From REEB426 sp964551975 (GTDB lineage Bacteria; Actinomycetota; Actinomycetes; S36-B12): DNA of 64,000 nt. Below the pieces are notes generated by a model. The model saw only the letters and a list, made by a program, of their open reading frames with translations, was not told where the DNA came from and did no database searches. Positions 25,954 to 34,200 of the stretch are shown here, piece by piece (position 1 is the stretch's first letter; each line of letters opens with the position of its first letter). A program made the position numbers and the translations under genes. The stretch is from assembly GCA_964551975.1 (NCBI GenBank), contig CAZKFI010000001.1, positions 127,899 through 191,898 on the forward strand, written 5' to 3'.

Positions 25954-26078
25954 AGGCTGATCGTGCCAAATGCGCCTTCACTGAGGAACGCAGACCCAGG
26001 GCTGTGGATAGCCGTTGGCGCCCATCGTCATGTTCGGCGCATGCTGACCCGACCTCGCCTCAATGGAACGGAGAAGTC

Positions 26079-26751
26079 ATGTTGCGTGTTCCCGACCAAT
26101 GGACTGACTGGAGTATTGGCCGCAGAGGGACTGCGGGTCCCAGTGATGGACGCTCTGCAACACCTCGGGTGCCGAGGGCACATCGCCAACGCGGTCCCTG
26201 GCTGCGGGACTGGCGGTTATGGCTCGGGATGGCGTTGCTCATCGGCTCGATGTTCATCGGAGCCTGGCTTGTCTCCGCCCCAGATGGCAGCACGCTGGTC
26301 TGGCGCGCCGCACGGGACCTTCCCGTAGGCGCCACACCGGAGGTTGTTGCAGTTCCGGTTGCTCTCGGCCAGGCGGCAAACGAGTACTGGTCGGCGGACT
26401 CACCCATGACGGGACGCATGGTGCTGCCAGTGCCAGCCGGAGCACTCATCCCCAAAGCTGCTGTCGCACCGACATCAACGGGTGACTATCGACTCGTCAC
26501 GATTCCAGTGGACCCCTTGCACGCACCTGTTCCGCTTTCCGTGGGTGATGTGGGTCACGCCCACCGGGGCAGTCACCCCAGAACTTGTGTTGTCAAACGC
26601 CGTCGTGGCGGAGATCGCCGAGGACCGGATGGGTATCGGGGGCGAACTCGGCGTGGTGTTGCAGGTGGCACCGACACAGGCCGCAACCGTCGTCACGGCG
26701 GTGCGCAGTGGCGCTATCGATCTTGTTGCAGTGCCCATGGGGTCACAGTGA
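26079..26751 (+). pseudogene. SAF-domain membrane protein, frameshifted
   Basis: From ATG 26079 (GGAG upstream) a protein runs through one membrane helix (WLRDWRLWLGMALLIGSMFIGAWLVSA) into a SAF domain (RAARDLPVGATPEVVAVPVAL, then VPAGALIPKAAV, then RLVTIPVDPLHAPVPLSVGDV). At about 26545-26552 the match moves to the +1 frame (WVTPTGAVTPELVLSNAVVAEIAEDRMGIGGELGVVLQVAPTQAATVV), which ends at TGA 26749-26751. Related proteins read G-D-x-V-D-V-W-x-T-P here, so about 11 nt (or 2 nt) appear lost between repeated GTGG/GATGTG motifs. If left unshifted the frame runs through nonsense Arg-rich residues into the next gene. It could be a mutation or an assembly error. SAF proteins of this kind accompany pilus assembly (CpaB/RcpC-like). 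Confidence 0.75.
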
Positions 26752-27980
26752 ACAGCACGTTCCGGGCCACACCGGGCAGTGAACTACGCATCATTTTGGC
26801 CGCGCCGCAGATTCACTCCGAGTCAGCGATGGTTGCCGCTGCCAGGCAGTTCGGCATGCAGGTGGTCCGACGGCCCGTCGACGCGGCCGATCTGCTCGCC
26901 GTGGCAACGATGGAATCACAGATCCCGGTCGTTATAGGCGCGTACTTGCCGCGCCTTGACTTGGAGGTGGTCAGCCGACTTGATCCGCTCCGGCGGCCGG
27001 TCGTCGGCTTGATTGATGAACCAGGTCAGCGCGTGCAACTCCATGCATTCGGCATATCAACGATCGTTGAGTGTTCGGCTGATCCTGCCCAGGCTTTGAG
27101 TAGCATCGCCGCTCTTCTGGCACCGCAGGAAACTGAATCCCCAGTGACCGCGCAACAGTTGCCATCGGATGAGTGGGATGAGGTACTGCAGACCGGTGAC
27201 GGACGCTTGGTAGCAATCTGGGGGCCGCCTGGTGCACCGGGTCGTTCAACGATTGCAGCAGAGTTATCCGCGGAACTTGCTCGTCGACGTCAGCGCACCT
27301 GTACGGTTGACGCCGACACCTACGGACCTTCCCTGGCCATGCGTCTTGGCGTGCTGGACGATGTCAGTGGCGTGATCGTGGCCTGCCGTCATGCCGACAA
27401 CAACTCGCTAACTACGCGTACCCTGCTTTCTGCGACTCGCCTACTGGATGAGCGCTGGTACCTCCTGTCTGGACTCGGCCGAAGTGAACGTTGGCCTGAT
27501 CTGCGACCAGCTGCACTGACTCGACTTTGGGCGGCATGTCGCAAAACCTTCGACACCACGGTGATTGATGTGGGTGCATGTCTTGAGGCTGATCACCCTG
27601 TTGGCTCCGTCGGTCTGACCCTGGAGCGCAACGCTGCCGCTCGCACCGCCGTTGCCAGCGTCGATACCGTCCTCGCAGTCTCGCGGCCTGATTCATTGAG
27701 TCTCACGCGCTTGATTAGTGCGCTACCGCAGGTCTACGACCTAGCTCCGCAAGCCTCGATTCGCGTGGTCCTGAATCAGGTACCAAAACGAGGATTCGCA
27801 CTCGATCAGCTCCGAGACCTGCTGAATCGCGCTGGGCTGGCACCGGAGATTGATGTCATTGCCCTGGATAGCAGGGCACATGAACGGGCGCTCGCGCGAG
27901 GCAGCACAATCCGACAGGTGGCACCTGCATCACGGGCGCGGCGCGGCATCCAACAGTTAGCCCAGTCCCTGCTGGCCTAG
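26748..27980 (+). CDS. CpaE-like P-loop ATPase (MinD/ParA superfamily)
   Basis: A 410-residue protein. The N-terminal third resembles an atypical receiver domain (ELRIILAAPQIHSESAMVAAARQFGMQVV). The ATPase domain begins near residue 155 with the deviant Walker A WGPPGAPGRST, then TCTVDADTYGPSLAMRLG, TTVIDVGACLE and VDTVLAVSRPDSLSLTRL. Such proteins position Flp/Tad pilus or secretion machines at the membrane. GTG 26748 overlaps the SAF gene stop (GTGA), so the two form a pair, but no pilin, CpaF or TadBC genes follow in this window. Role is therefore uncertain. Confidence 0.8.
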   Translation: MNSTFRATPGSELRIILAAPQIHSESAMVAAARQFGMQVVRRPVDAADLLAVATMESQIPVVIGAYLPRLDLEVVSRLDPLRRPVVGLIDEPGQRVQLHAFGISTIVECSADPAQALSSIAALLAPQETESPVTAQQLPSDEWDEVLQTGDGRLVAIWGPPGAPGRSTIAAELSAELARRRQRTCTVDADTYGPSLAMRLGVLDDVSGVIVACRHADNNSLTTRTLLSATRLLDERWYLLSGLGRSERWPDLRPAALTRLWAACRKTFDTTVIDVGACLEADHPVGSVGLTLERNAAARTAVASVDTVLAVSRPDSLSLTRLISALPQVYDLAPQASIRVVLNQVPKRGFALDQLRDLLNRAGLAPEIDVIALDSRAHERALARGSTIRQVAPASRARRGIQQLAQSLLA

Positions 27981-28059
27981 AGCCAGTGGGACCCGCGGAC
28001 TTTGCATGCCCTGTGCGAGCCAGCCACGGTGGGTGGGCTGACGGAGTACCGTGCCCGTT

Positions 28060-28127
28060 GAAGCTGGGTTTTGTTTGAAGCTGGGTTTTCCTCGAGGCTG
28101 GGTTTTCCTCGAGGCCGGGTATTGGAG
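28060..28127. repeat. 17-bp tandem repeat, about four copies
   Basis: Units at 28060-28076, 28077-28093, 28094-28110 and a diverged 28111-28127 follow the pattern GAGGCTGGGTTTTCCTC. They end at the ribosome-binding site of the WS/DGAT-like gene, so copy number would change the length of its leader. Confidence 0.85.
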
Positions 28128-28133
28128 GTGGAA

Positions 28134-29546
28134 ATGCCGGAGCGCCTTGGTGCGCCGGATGCCGCGTTCCTCTACCGCGATGCACCGGGTGCCCCGACCC
28201 ACGTCGGGACAGTCTCGATATTCGAAACTCCCACGCAGGGGTTCGACCACGATCGACTAGTGCGCCTGATTCGGCAGCGCATCGCCTACGTGCCGCGCTA
28301 CCGGAAGCGCATACGCGAGGTGCCGTTCGGCATCGCCAGACCTGTGTGGGTGGATGACAGTCAGTTTGATGTGACCTATCACGTGCGTCGTTCTGCGCTC
28401 CCCAGGCCGGGTTCGCGTCGACAACTGCACGAGTTGGTCTCTCGCCTCATGAGTCGCCCCCTCGACAAGGACCGCCCACTGTGGGAGATGTACCTCATTG
28501 AGGGGCTAGATGACGGATGCTTCGCGATCGTGACCAAGACCCACCAGGCATTGGTCGATGGTCTCGTCGCACTTGATATTTCCCAGGTTCTGATGGACGA
28601 CACCGATTCGGGTGGAACGCACTTCGGCGCTGACCCCTGGCGGCCCGCCCAGGAGCCCACAGATCTCGAACTGCTCGCGGCGGCAATCAGCGAACCGCTC
28701 GCTCATCCCCAGGAACTCGCCGCCAGAGTCCTCCAGGGTGGTGAACAAGTCATCGACCTTTGTTCCAGCCTGGGCCGACGCGGTTGGCAGGCGCTCTCTG
28801 CGGCAGCAGATGTCGCTCGCGGCGCCGGGCATGACTCGTTGAGTCGCCCCATCGGTGCGCAGCGACGATTCACCACAGTCGACCTGCCCCTTTCGGATTT
28901 TCAGCAGGTACGACGCACCCTCGGTGGCACGGTCAACGACGTTGTGCTCACCGTGGTAGCCGGTGCCTTGCGCACCTGGTTGACGGGCAGGGGCGACCCC
29001 ATTGAGCCATCGACCTGTATTCGCGCGCTCATCCCGATCAGCACCGCCGATGATCCGGTTTCGGCGTTCCTCGTTGATCTGCCCATTGGTGAACCTGATC
29101 CGGTCGTTCGTCTGCGTCGCATCAACTACGAGAGCACGCAGTATCACCGCTCCGCCGGAAGTCTGGGCGCGCAGGCAATAATCGGCATGGCCGGCTTTGG
29201 ACCAGCAACCCTGCACGCGCTGAGTGCTCGCCTGGTGACTCGACTCTCCAGTCGCCTCTACGCGCTGGCCATTACGAACGTGCCTGGTCCTCAGCAGCCA
29301 CTCTTTGTTGCTGGGTGTCGATTGATCGCCTCGTACCCGGTCATGCCCTTGGCGCAGAATCAAGCGTTGAGTGTCGGGCTAACGTCATACGCAGGAGGGG
29401 TGCATTTCGGGTTGAATGCCGACCGAGACTCGATGGCTGACATCGAGGATCTGGGCCACGCGCTGCGCGCCGCTCTCGTGGATCTGACCAGCCTGGTCCA
29501 ATCCGGTGGGGCAACGCGACTGCGGCTCGTGGCCGAGTCGTCCTAG
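28134..29546 (+). CDS. WS/DGAT-like acyltransferase with altered catalytic motif
   Basis: A 470-residue member of the wax ester synthase/diacylglycerol acyltransferase family (PERLGAPDAAFLYRDAPGAPTHVG at the start, GTVNDVVLTVVAGALRTWL, VPGPQQPLFVAGCRL near the end). Such enzymes esterify acyl-CoA to alcohols or diacylglycerol for storage lipid. The family motif HHxxxDG reads H137-Q138-ALV-D142-G143 here, so the second, catalytic histidine is glutamine. The protein may be inactive, use another substrate or act as a binding partner. GGAGGTGG lies 3-6 nt before ATG 28134. A tgs3-type gene also lies near secA1 in Mycobacterium. Confidence 0.88.
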   Translation: MPERLGAPDAAFLYRDAPGAPTHVGTVSIFETPTQGFDHDRLVRLIRQRIAYVPRYRKRIREVPFGIARPVWVDDSQFDVTYHVRRSALPRPGSRRQLHELVSRLMSRPLDKDRPLWEMYLIEGLDDGCFAIVTKTHQALVDGLVALDISQVLMDDTDSGGTHFGADPWRPAQEPTDLELLAAAISEPLAHPQELAARVLQGGEQVIDLCSSLGRRGWQALSAAADVARGAGHDSLSRPIGAQRRFTTVDLPLSDFQQVRRTLGGTVNDVVLTVVAGALRTWLTGRGDPIEPSTCIRALIPISTADDPVSAFLVDLPIGEPDPVVRLRRINYESTQYHRSAGSLGAQAIIGMAGFGPATLHALSARLVTRLSSRLYALAITNVPGPQQPLFVAGCRLIASYPVMPLAQNQALSVGLTSYAGGVHFGLNADRDSMADIEDLGHALRAALVDLTSLVQSGGATRLRLVAESS

Positions 29547-29559
29547 GGATATCGCGCCA

Positions 29560-29991
29560 ATGCCACTGTTCCCTCTGCGAACTCGACCTCACGAACGCTC
29601 CGATAGCAGCACCTTCTTTGTCGCAGGACTGGTCGCAGTTCTGGTGCTGTGTCTTTCCGCATTCAGTTGGGTCGGCCCAGGTGCACCTGATGGCCAGGTT
29701 GTGCGCTCACAGACGCAGGTCAAGTCCCTGATCGTGCAGTACGTCCCCAACTTCGTACCCGCTGATCGGGTTCCCATCCCCGGTTCATCCAAGGTGACTG
29801 ACGGCATGCGCCGCACACTGCGGTTGGGGCCGGCACTAGGCAATGGCATGTGGCGAGTGGATTTCGTGCAGCCAGTCACCCGAGAGGTAGCCCAGCGGGT
29901 CGCCGCGCAACTGCAGAGGCATCGGCTCATCCTGATTGCCGAGATCGACGAGCAGGTCGGCCTCCTTTCCGCCGATTCGATAAACCGATAA
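29560..29991 (+). CDS. single-pass membrane protein with protease-propeptide-like ectodomain
   Basis: A 143-residue protein. A basic cytoplasmic stub (residues 1-17) precedes one membrane helix (about 18-38). The outer part (about 60-143) has the shape GMRRTLRLGPALGNGMWRVDF...TREVAQRVAAQLQRHRLILIAEIDE, which resembles the propeptide of subtilases (V-x-L-x-x-P-V, then a helix, then a beta strand ending A-E-x-D). No protease follows. I name no function. ATG 29560 is chosen because it precedes the basic stub and helix; AGGGAT lies about 10 nt upstream. Confidence 0.55.
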   Translation: MPLFPLRTRPHERSDSSTFFVAGLVAVLVLCLSAFSWVGPGAPDGQVVRSQTQVKSLIVQYVPNFVPADRVPIPGSSKVTDGMRRTLRLGPALGNGMWRVDFVQPVTREVAQRVAAQLQRHRLILIAEIDEQVGLLSADSINR

Positions 29992-30013
29992 CGGCGGCCT
30001 CTGCCCTCGGGCT

Positions 30014-30032
30014 AGCCTGAGCCTGTCGAAGG
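30014..30032 (+). repeat. candidate dispersed repeat GCCTGAGCCTGTCGAAGG
   Basis: The string around GAGCCTGTCGAAGG matches a motif seen many times in unrelated bacterial genomes (complement CCTTCGACAGGCTCAGG). Only one copy lies in this window. Its GAAGGG end forms the ribosome-binding site of the next gene. Confidence 0.4.
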
Positions 30033-30040
30033 GAGTCAGC

Positions 30041-30667
30041 ATGGGCAAGCAGGACAAGATCAAGTCGGCATCGGTTACCCCGCTCGGAGGGCCAGTTTCG
30101 GTTGTACCCGCTGGGTACGCCCCTGGGGCCTACCCAGCGGCAGGGTACGGACCCGCGGTGCCGGAGCCGAGCCCGACTCCTGCGGCCAGTTCCGCCTGGG
30201 TCGAGCCAACGCCCGCCGCTTCAATGGATCAGGCGCAGCGCCTGGTGGACCTGTCGGTTGAGCGCGAGACCATGGCCGTGCGGCTCGAAGAGGCACAGCG
30301 GCAGCGCACTGATCTGGAATCACGTGTGAACGAGTTGGCTGCGGGTCGCGCTGACCTCGAACGTCAGTTGGCGCAGTTGCAGGCAGAGCGTGAGCAGCTG
30401 AGTCGGCAAAACAAGGAGTTGGAGGACGAGGTACTTCGCTTGCCCGAGGAATTGGCGGCAGTTAGCAATTCCCGTGCCTTCAAGATTCTCAAAGCCGGCC
30501 CGTTCATGGCCATGCGACAACCGCTGAGCACGCTACTGATCATCGCTGGCATGGGAGAGCTCACCAACCTCTGGAGCTTCAGTGGTTTGGGGTCCTCTGT
30601 CTACATTGGCGTGGCTGCTGTGGTCCTCGTCGTCACTGCAGTGCAGTTTTGGGCTAGTCACGACTGA
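30041..30667 (+). CDS. coiled-coil membrane protein, unknown
   Basis: A 208-residue protein with no recognised family. A Gly/Pro/Tyr-rich N-terminus (PAGYAPGAYPAAGYGPAVPEPSPTP) precedes a long coiled coil (about residues 62-142, heptads rich in Leu, Glu, Gln and Arg) and two C-terminal hydrophobic helices (about 155-175 and 183-203). The coiled coil lies on the same side of the membrane as the N-terminus and may tether or space a complex at the membrane. GAAGGGAG lies about 8 nt before ATG 30041. It follows the WS/DGAT and propeptide-like genes on the same strand and may be co-transcribed. Confidence 0.68.
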   Translation: MGKQDKIKSASVTPLGGPVSVVPAGYAPGAYPAAGYGPAVPEPSPTPAASSAWVEPTPAASMDQAQRLVDLSVERETMAVRLEEAQRQRTDLESRVNELAAGRADLERQLAQLQAEREQLSRQNKELEDEVLRLPEELAAVSNSRAFKILKAGPFMAMRQPLSTLLIIAGMGELTNLWSFSGLGSSVYIGVAAVVLVVTAVQFWASHD

Positions 30668-30698
30668 CCGCGCGCAGGTCACGCGATCACGAGGTGAC

Positions 30699-31199
30699 TC
30701 AAGCTGAATCGGCGAGTGTGCGGGTGATCAAGGCCGCCTGAACGTCGAGGTACTGCTCGATCTGCTCTGCGATGAGCGCTTCGACCTTTCCGGCTACGAA
30801 GGGGACGTTGGCGCGAAATTGCAAGGCAAAGCGGCCAATGGTTGTTTCGCCGGTGGGGCCAGGGCCTAGATGGATGCTGCCGCTGCCGGCTAGGGGGCCC
30901 GAGAAACTGATCCGCAGGTCCGCCATGGTGCGGTCGTCCTCGAAGGGTCCCCAACGCTGCTCCTCCTCGACTCGGACCGTCTCGCCCACCAGCGGGCGGG
31001 CGAACGAGGGGACTTGAGCAGGCAGAACCCTTGTGGTCTCAACAATGCAGCCCTGGGGAGACTGCTCAACCTGGCACTGCACATCCAGTGACCCCGTGCT
31101 CTCAGCAAGGGTGCGCTGGAACTGGGCATCAGTGAAAATGTTGTGAACACGAGCCGGCGTTGCCGGCCAGGTGTATTCCCGCACCACTTCTCGAGGCAT
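30699..31199 (-). CDS. DUF2505 (SRPBCC-like) protein
   Basis: A 166-residue protein resembling DUF2505, a START/SRPBCC-type small-molecule or lipid-binding fold. It begins MPREVVREYTWPATPARVHNIFTDAQFQRTLAE, has paired beta strands (CIVETTRVLPAQVPSFARPLVGETVRVEEEQRWG) and a C-terminal helix (KVEALIAEQIEQYLDVQAALITRTL). No enzyme motif is visible. ATG 31199 gives the conserved start; only 18 nt separate it from the divergent glutamate dehydrogenase start. TACGCT on the minus strand ends 7 nt before the ATG, so the transcript is probably leaderless. Confidence 0.82.
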   Translation of the reverse strand: MPREVVREYTWPATPARVHNIFTDAQFQRTLAESTGSLDVQCQVEQSPQGCIVETTRVLPAQVPSFARPLVGETVRVEEEQRWGPFEDDRTMADLRISFSGPLAGSGSIHLGPGPTGETTIGRFALQFRANVPFVAGKVEALIAEQIEQYLDVQAALITRTLADSA

Positions 31200-31205
31200 C
31201 TGAAG

Positions 31206-31212
31206 TAGCGTA
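31206..31212. promoter_or_regulatory. overlapping divergent -10 elements (gdh and DUF2505 genes)
   Basis: Forward TAGCGT (31206-31211) ends 6 nt before GTG 31218. Reverse TACGCT (31207-31212) ends 7 nt before the ATG at 31199. The two hexamers share five bases, so the polymerases would exclude each other. Confidence 0.5.
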
Positions 31213-31217
31213 ACGCT

Positions 31218-34200
31218 GTGCCTTCCCTTGGCTTGCAGGATCTGAGTGAGGCCATTGCGCAACTCCCCACTGCGCAAGAGCGAATCCTCATCAAGCGGTT
31301 CTTTCACAATGTGACCTCAGAAGATCTCCCGCAGGTTCCGCCGGGTGAACTCATCAAGCAGGTCATGGCGATGCGCGCCTTCGCTGACCAGCGACCCGCG
31401 CGTAGGGCACTGGTTGAAGTTTCTGAGGAATCTGGTGGCACGGTGTTGAGCATCGTCACCGACGACATGCCGTTCCTGGTCGATTCGGTGACCAGTGAAC
31501 TCGCTCGCCAGGGTCGAACAGTTCGGCTGGTCATACATCCATTGCTGAGTGTGCATCGCGATGATCAGGGGCACTTGACCGAAGTGCTAGACGTGGACAT
31601 CGATGCCGACCGGCCTGCCGGGGCGCTTGCCGAATCGTGGATGCGCATTGAGATGGAGCGGGACTACCTCTCACAGGATGATGCGGCCATTGCTCGTCGG
31701 GTCACACAAGTTCTCGCTGACGTTCGGGCAGCCGTTGAAGACTGGCCTGAGATGCGTCAACGCGCACTGCACATCAGTCGAGAACTCAACGAGCATCCGC
31801 CGCATGGTGTCGAGGCCACTGAAGCCAGTGATGCGGCAAACCTCTTGGCGTGGCTTGCCCAGGACCATTTCACCTTCCTGGGTTTCCGGGAGTATCACGT
31901 GACCCAGCGTGCGGGGGAGGAGATTCTCGATGTCCTGCCCGAAAGCGGTCTGGGCATCCTCCGGGAGGTCGGTGCCACTGACCCCCACATTTCGAAGAGT
32001 TTCTCTGAACTTGCTCAACCAGTGCGAGCCCGTATCCGAGTACCGCAGGTACTGCAACTGAACAAGGCCAACGTGCGTTCCACCGTACATCGTGATGCGT
32101 ACTTGGACTACGTAGGCATTAAGACCTTTGATGCCGCTGGTCAGGTCGTTGGAGAGCAGCGCTTCCTTGGACTCTTTACTGCATCTGCCTATGCGGAGCC
32201 CATCTCCGAGGTACCCGGGTTGTCCAGAAAACTTCAGGCTGTGCTGGAGGCACTGGAGTTGGTGCCGGGCTCACATAGCGCCAAGGATCTCCAGCAGTTT
32301 CTGCAGACCTACCCGCGGGATGAACTCTTTCAGCTGAGCCTGGATGAACTGGTTCCCGTGGCAGAGGCGGCTATGCACCTGCAGGACCGCCGACAAACGA
32401 AGTTGTTCGCTCGTATTGATGATTACGGGCGTTACGCCTCGTGCATCGTGTACCTGCCGCGAGATCGCTACACCACAACGGTACGTCAAGCCGTTGAGCG
32501 GCTCCTTGTTGACGCGTTCGACGGAGTTGGCGTCGACTACACAGCTTGGGTCACAGAAAGCGTCCTGGCGCGCGTCCACTACGTCATTCACCTGGCCACC
32601 GGCACCGATCCCGCGCAGGCACGAGCTGTCGATCTCCAGTCACTTCAAGCAGATGTCGCACAGGCGACGCGAAGCTGGGAAGACGACTTCACTGACGCCA
32701 TGGTGGCCGAACTCGGCGAATCCGAGGCCAGCCGGCTGCTGCCGCGCTATCTGCGCGGCTACTCCACCGCCTACAAGGCCGCCTTCGGCGCCGACCAGGC
32801 GGTGCAGGATGCGATCACCCTTGAGCGACTGTCTGCGGGGGAACTGTCCTTGGATCTGCGCTGGTATGAGGTCGCTGGGGATACGCAGGCGCGTTTCTCG
32901 GTGATCCGCATCGGCCCAGCGATGTCGCTCTCACGCATCCTGCCGATCCTTCAGGCCATGGGCGCGGAGGTCATCGATGAACGTCCGTACCAGGTCGATG
33001 GTCCGGACGCTGCGCAGGCCTGGATCTTGGATTTCGGACTCGTACTACCTGAGATCGACGCGGACCAGCAGCAGGCAGCGGCACAACGATTTTGCGACGG
33101 TTTTGCTGCAGCATGGTCGGGCCAGTGTGAGTCCGATGCACTGAACGGGCTCATCCTGCTGGCTGGACTGACTTGGCGGGACGTCGTCCTCGTACGGGCA
33201 TTGGTGCGCTACATCCGCCAAATCGGCGTTGCCTTCGGGCAGGAGTACATCCATCAGGTGCTCCTAGCGAATGCCGCAATCATCTCCATGCAGGTAGCAC
33301 TTTTCAATGAGCGACTAAATCCACAACTGCAGGGTTCCGATGATGCAGAGCAGCGCTCTGGCGGGGCCGCCGTCGAGGCAATTCAGCGAGCCCTCGATGC
33401 AGTGCCGAGTCTTGATCACGACCGCATCCTTCGCCTACTGCTGTCTGTCGTGATGGCCACGCTCCGGACCAACGTCTTCATCCCAGAGCGCCCCGGACGT
33501 CACTCCCTAGCGTTCAAGATCGACAGTTCGGTCATCTCTGAGTTACCTCCACCGCGACCCTGGGTTGAGATTTGGGTCTATTCACCACGCGTTGAGGGCG
33601 TGCACCTGCGTCGCGGATCGGTGGCACGCGGTGGGCTTCGCTGGAGTGACCGAAGAGAGGACCTGCGCACAGAGATTCTCGGACTCGTCAAGGCGCAGGA
33701 GGTGAAGAACGCGGTCATCGTCCCTGTTGGCGCCAAGGGCGGCTTTTGCCCGGCGACGCTGCCGGATCCGGCACTCGATAGGGATGCCTGGATGCAGGAA
33801 GGTAAGGCTTGCTACCGGGAGTATGTGTCTGCGCTCTTGGACATCACTGACAACCTTGTGGACGGACAGATAGTCCCGCCCGCTGACGTAGTGCGTCGCG
33901 ACGGCGATGATCCGTACCTTGTTGTAGCGGCCGACAAGGGAACCGCGACGTTTTCTGATCTAGCAAATTCCATCGCAGCTGAGTACCACTTCTGGCTTGG
34001 GGATGCTTTTGCCTCGGGTGGCTCAGCGGGCTACGACCACAAGGTCATGGGTATCACGGCGCGAGGAGCCTGGGAATCCGTCCTGCGTCACTTCCGGGAG
34101 ATTGATCTCAATCCCCAGAAGGACGAATTCACGGCTGTGGGCATTGGCGATATGAGCGGTGATGTCTTCGGCAACGGCATGTTGCTCTCCAATCACATGA

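Noticed and set aside
25854..26747. 708-residue fusion protein starting at 25854
   Set aside because: Its first 75 residues are Arg-rich noise overlapping the HTH gene, and 26552-26747 is out of frame with the conserved SAF sequence; it is a frameshift artefact.
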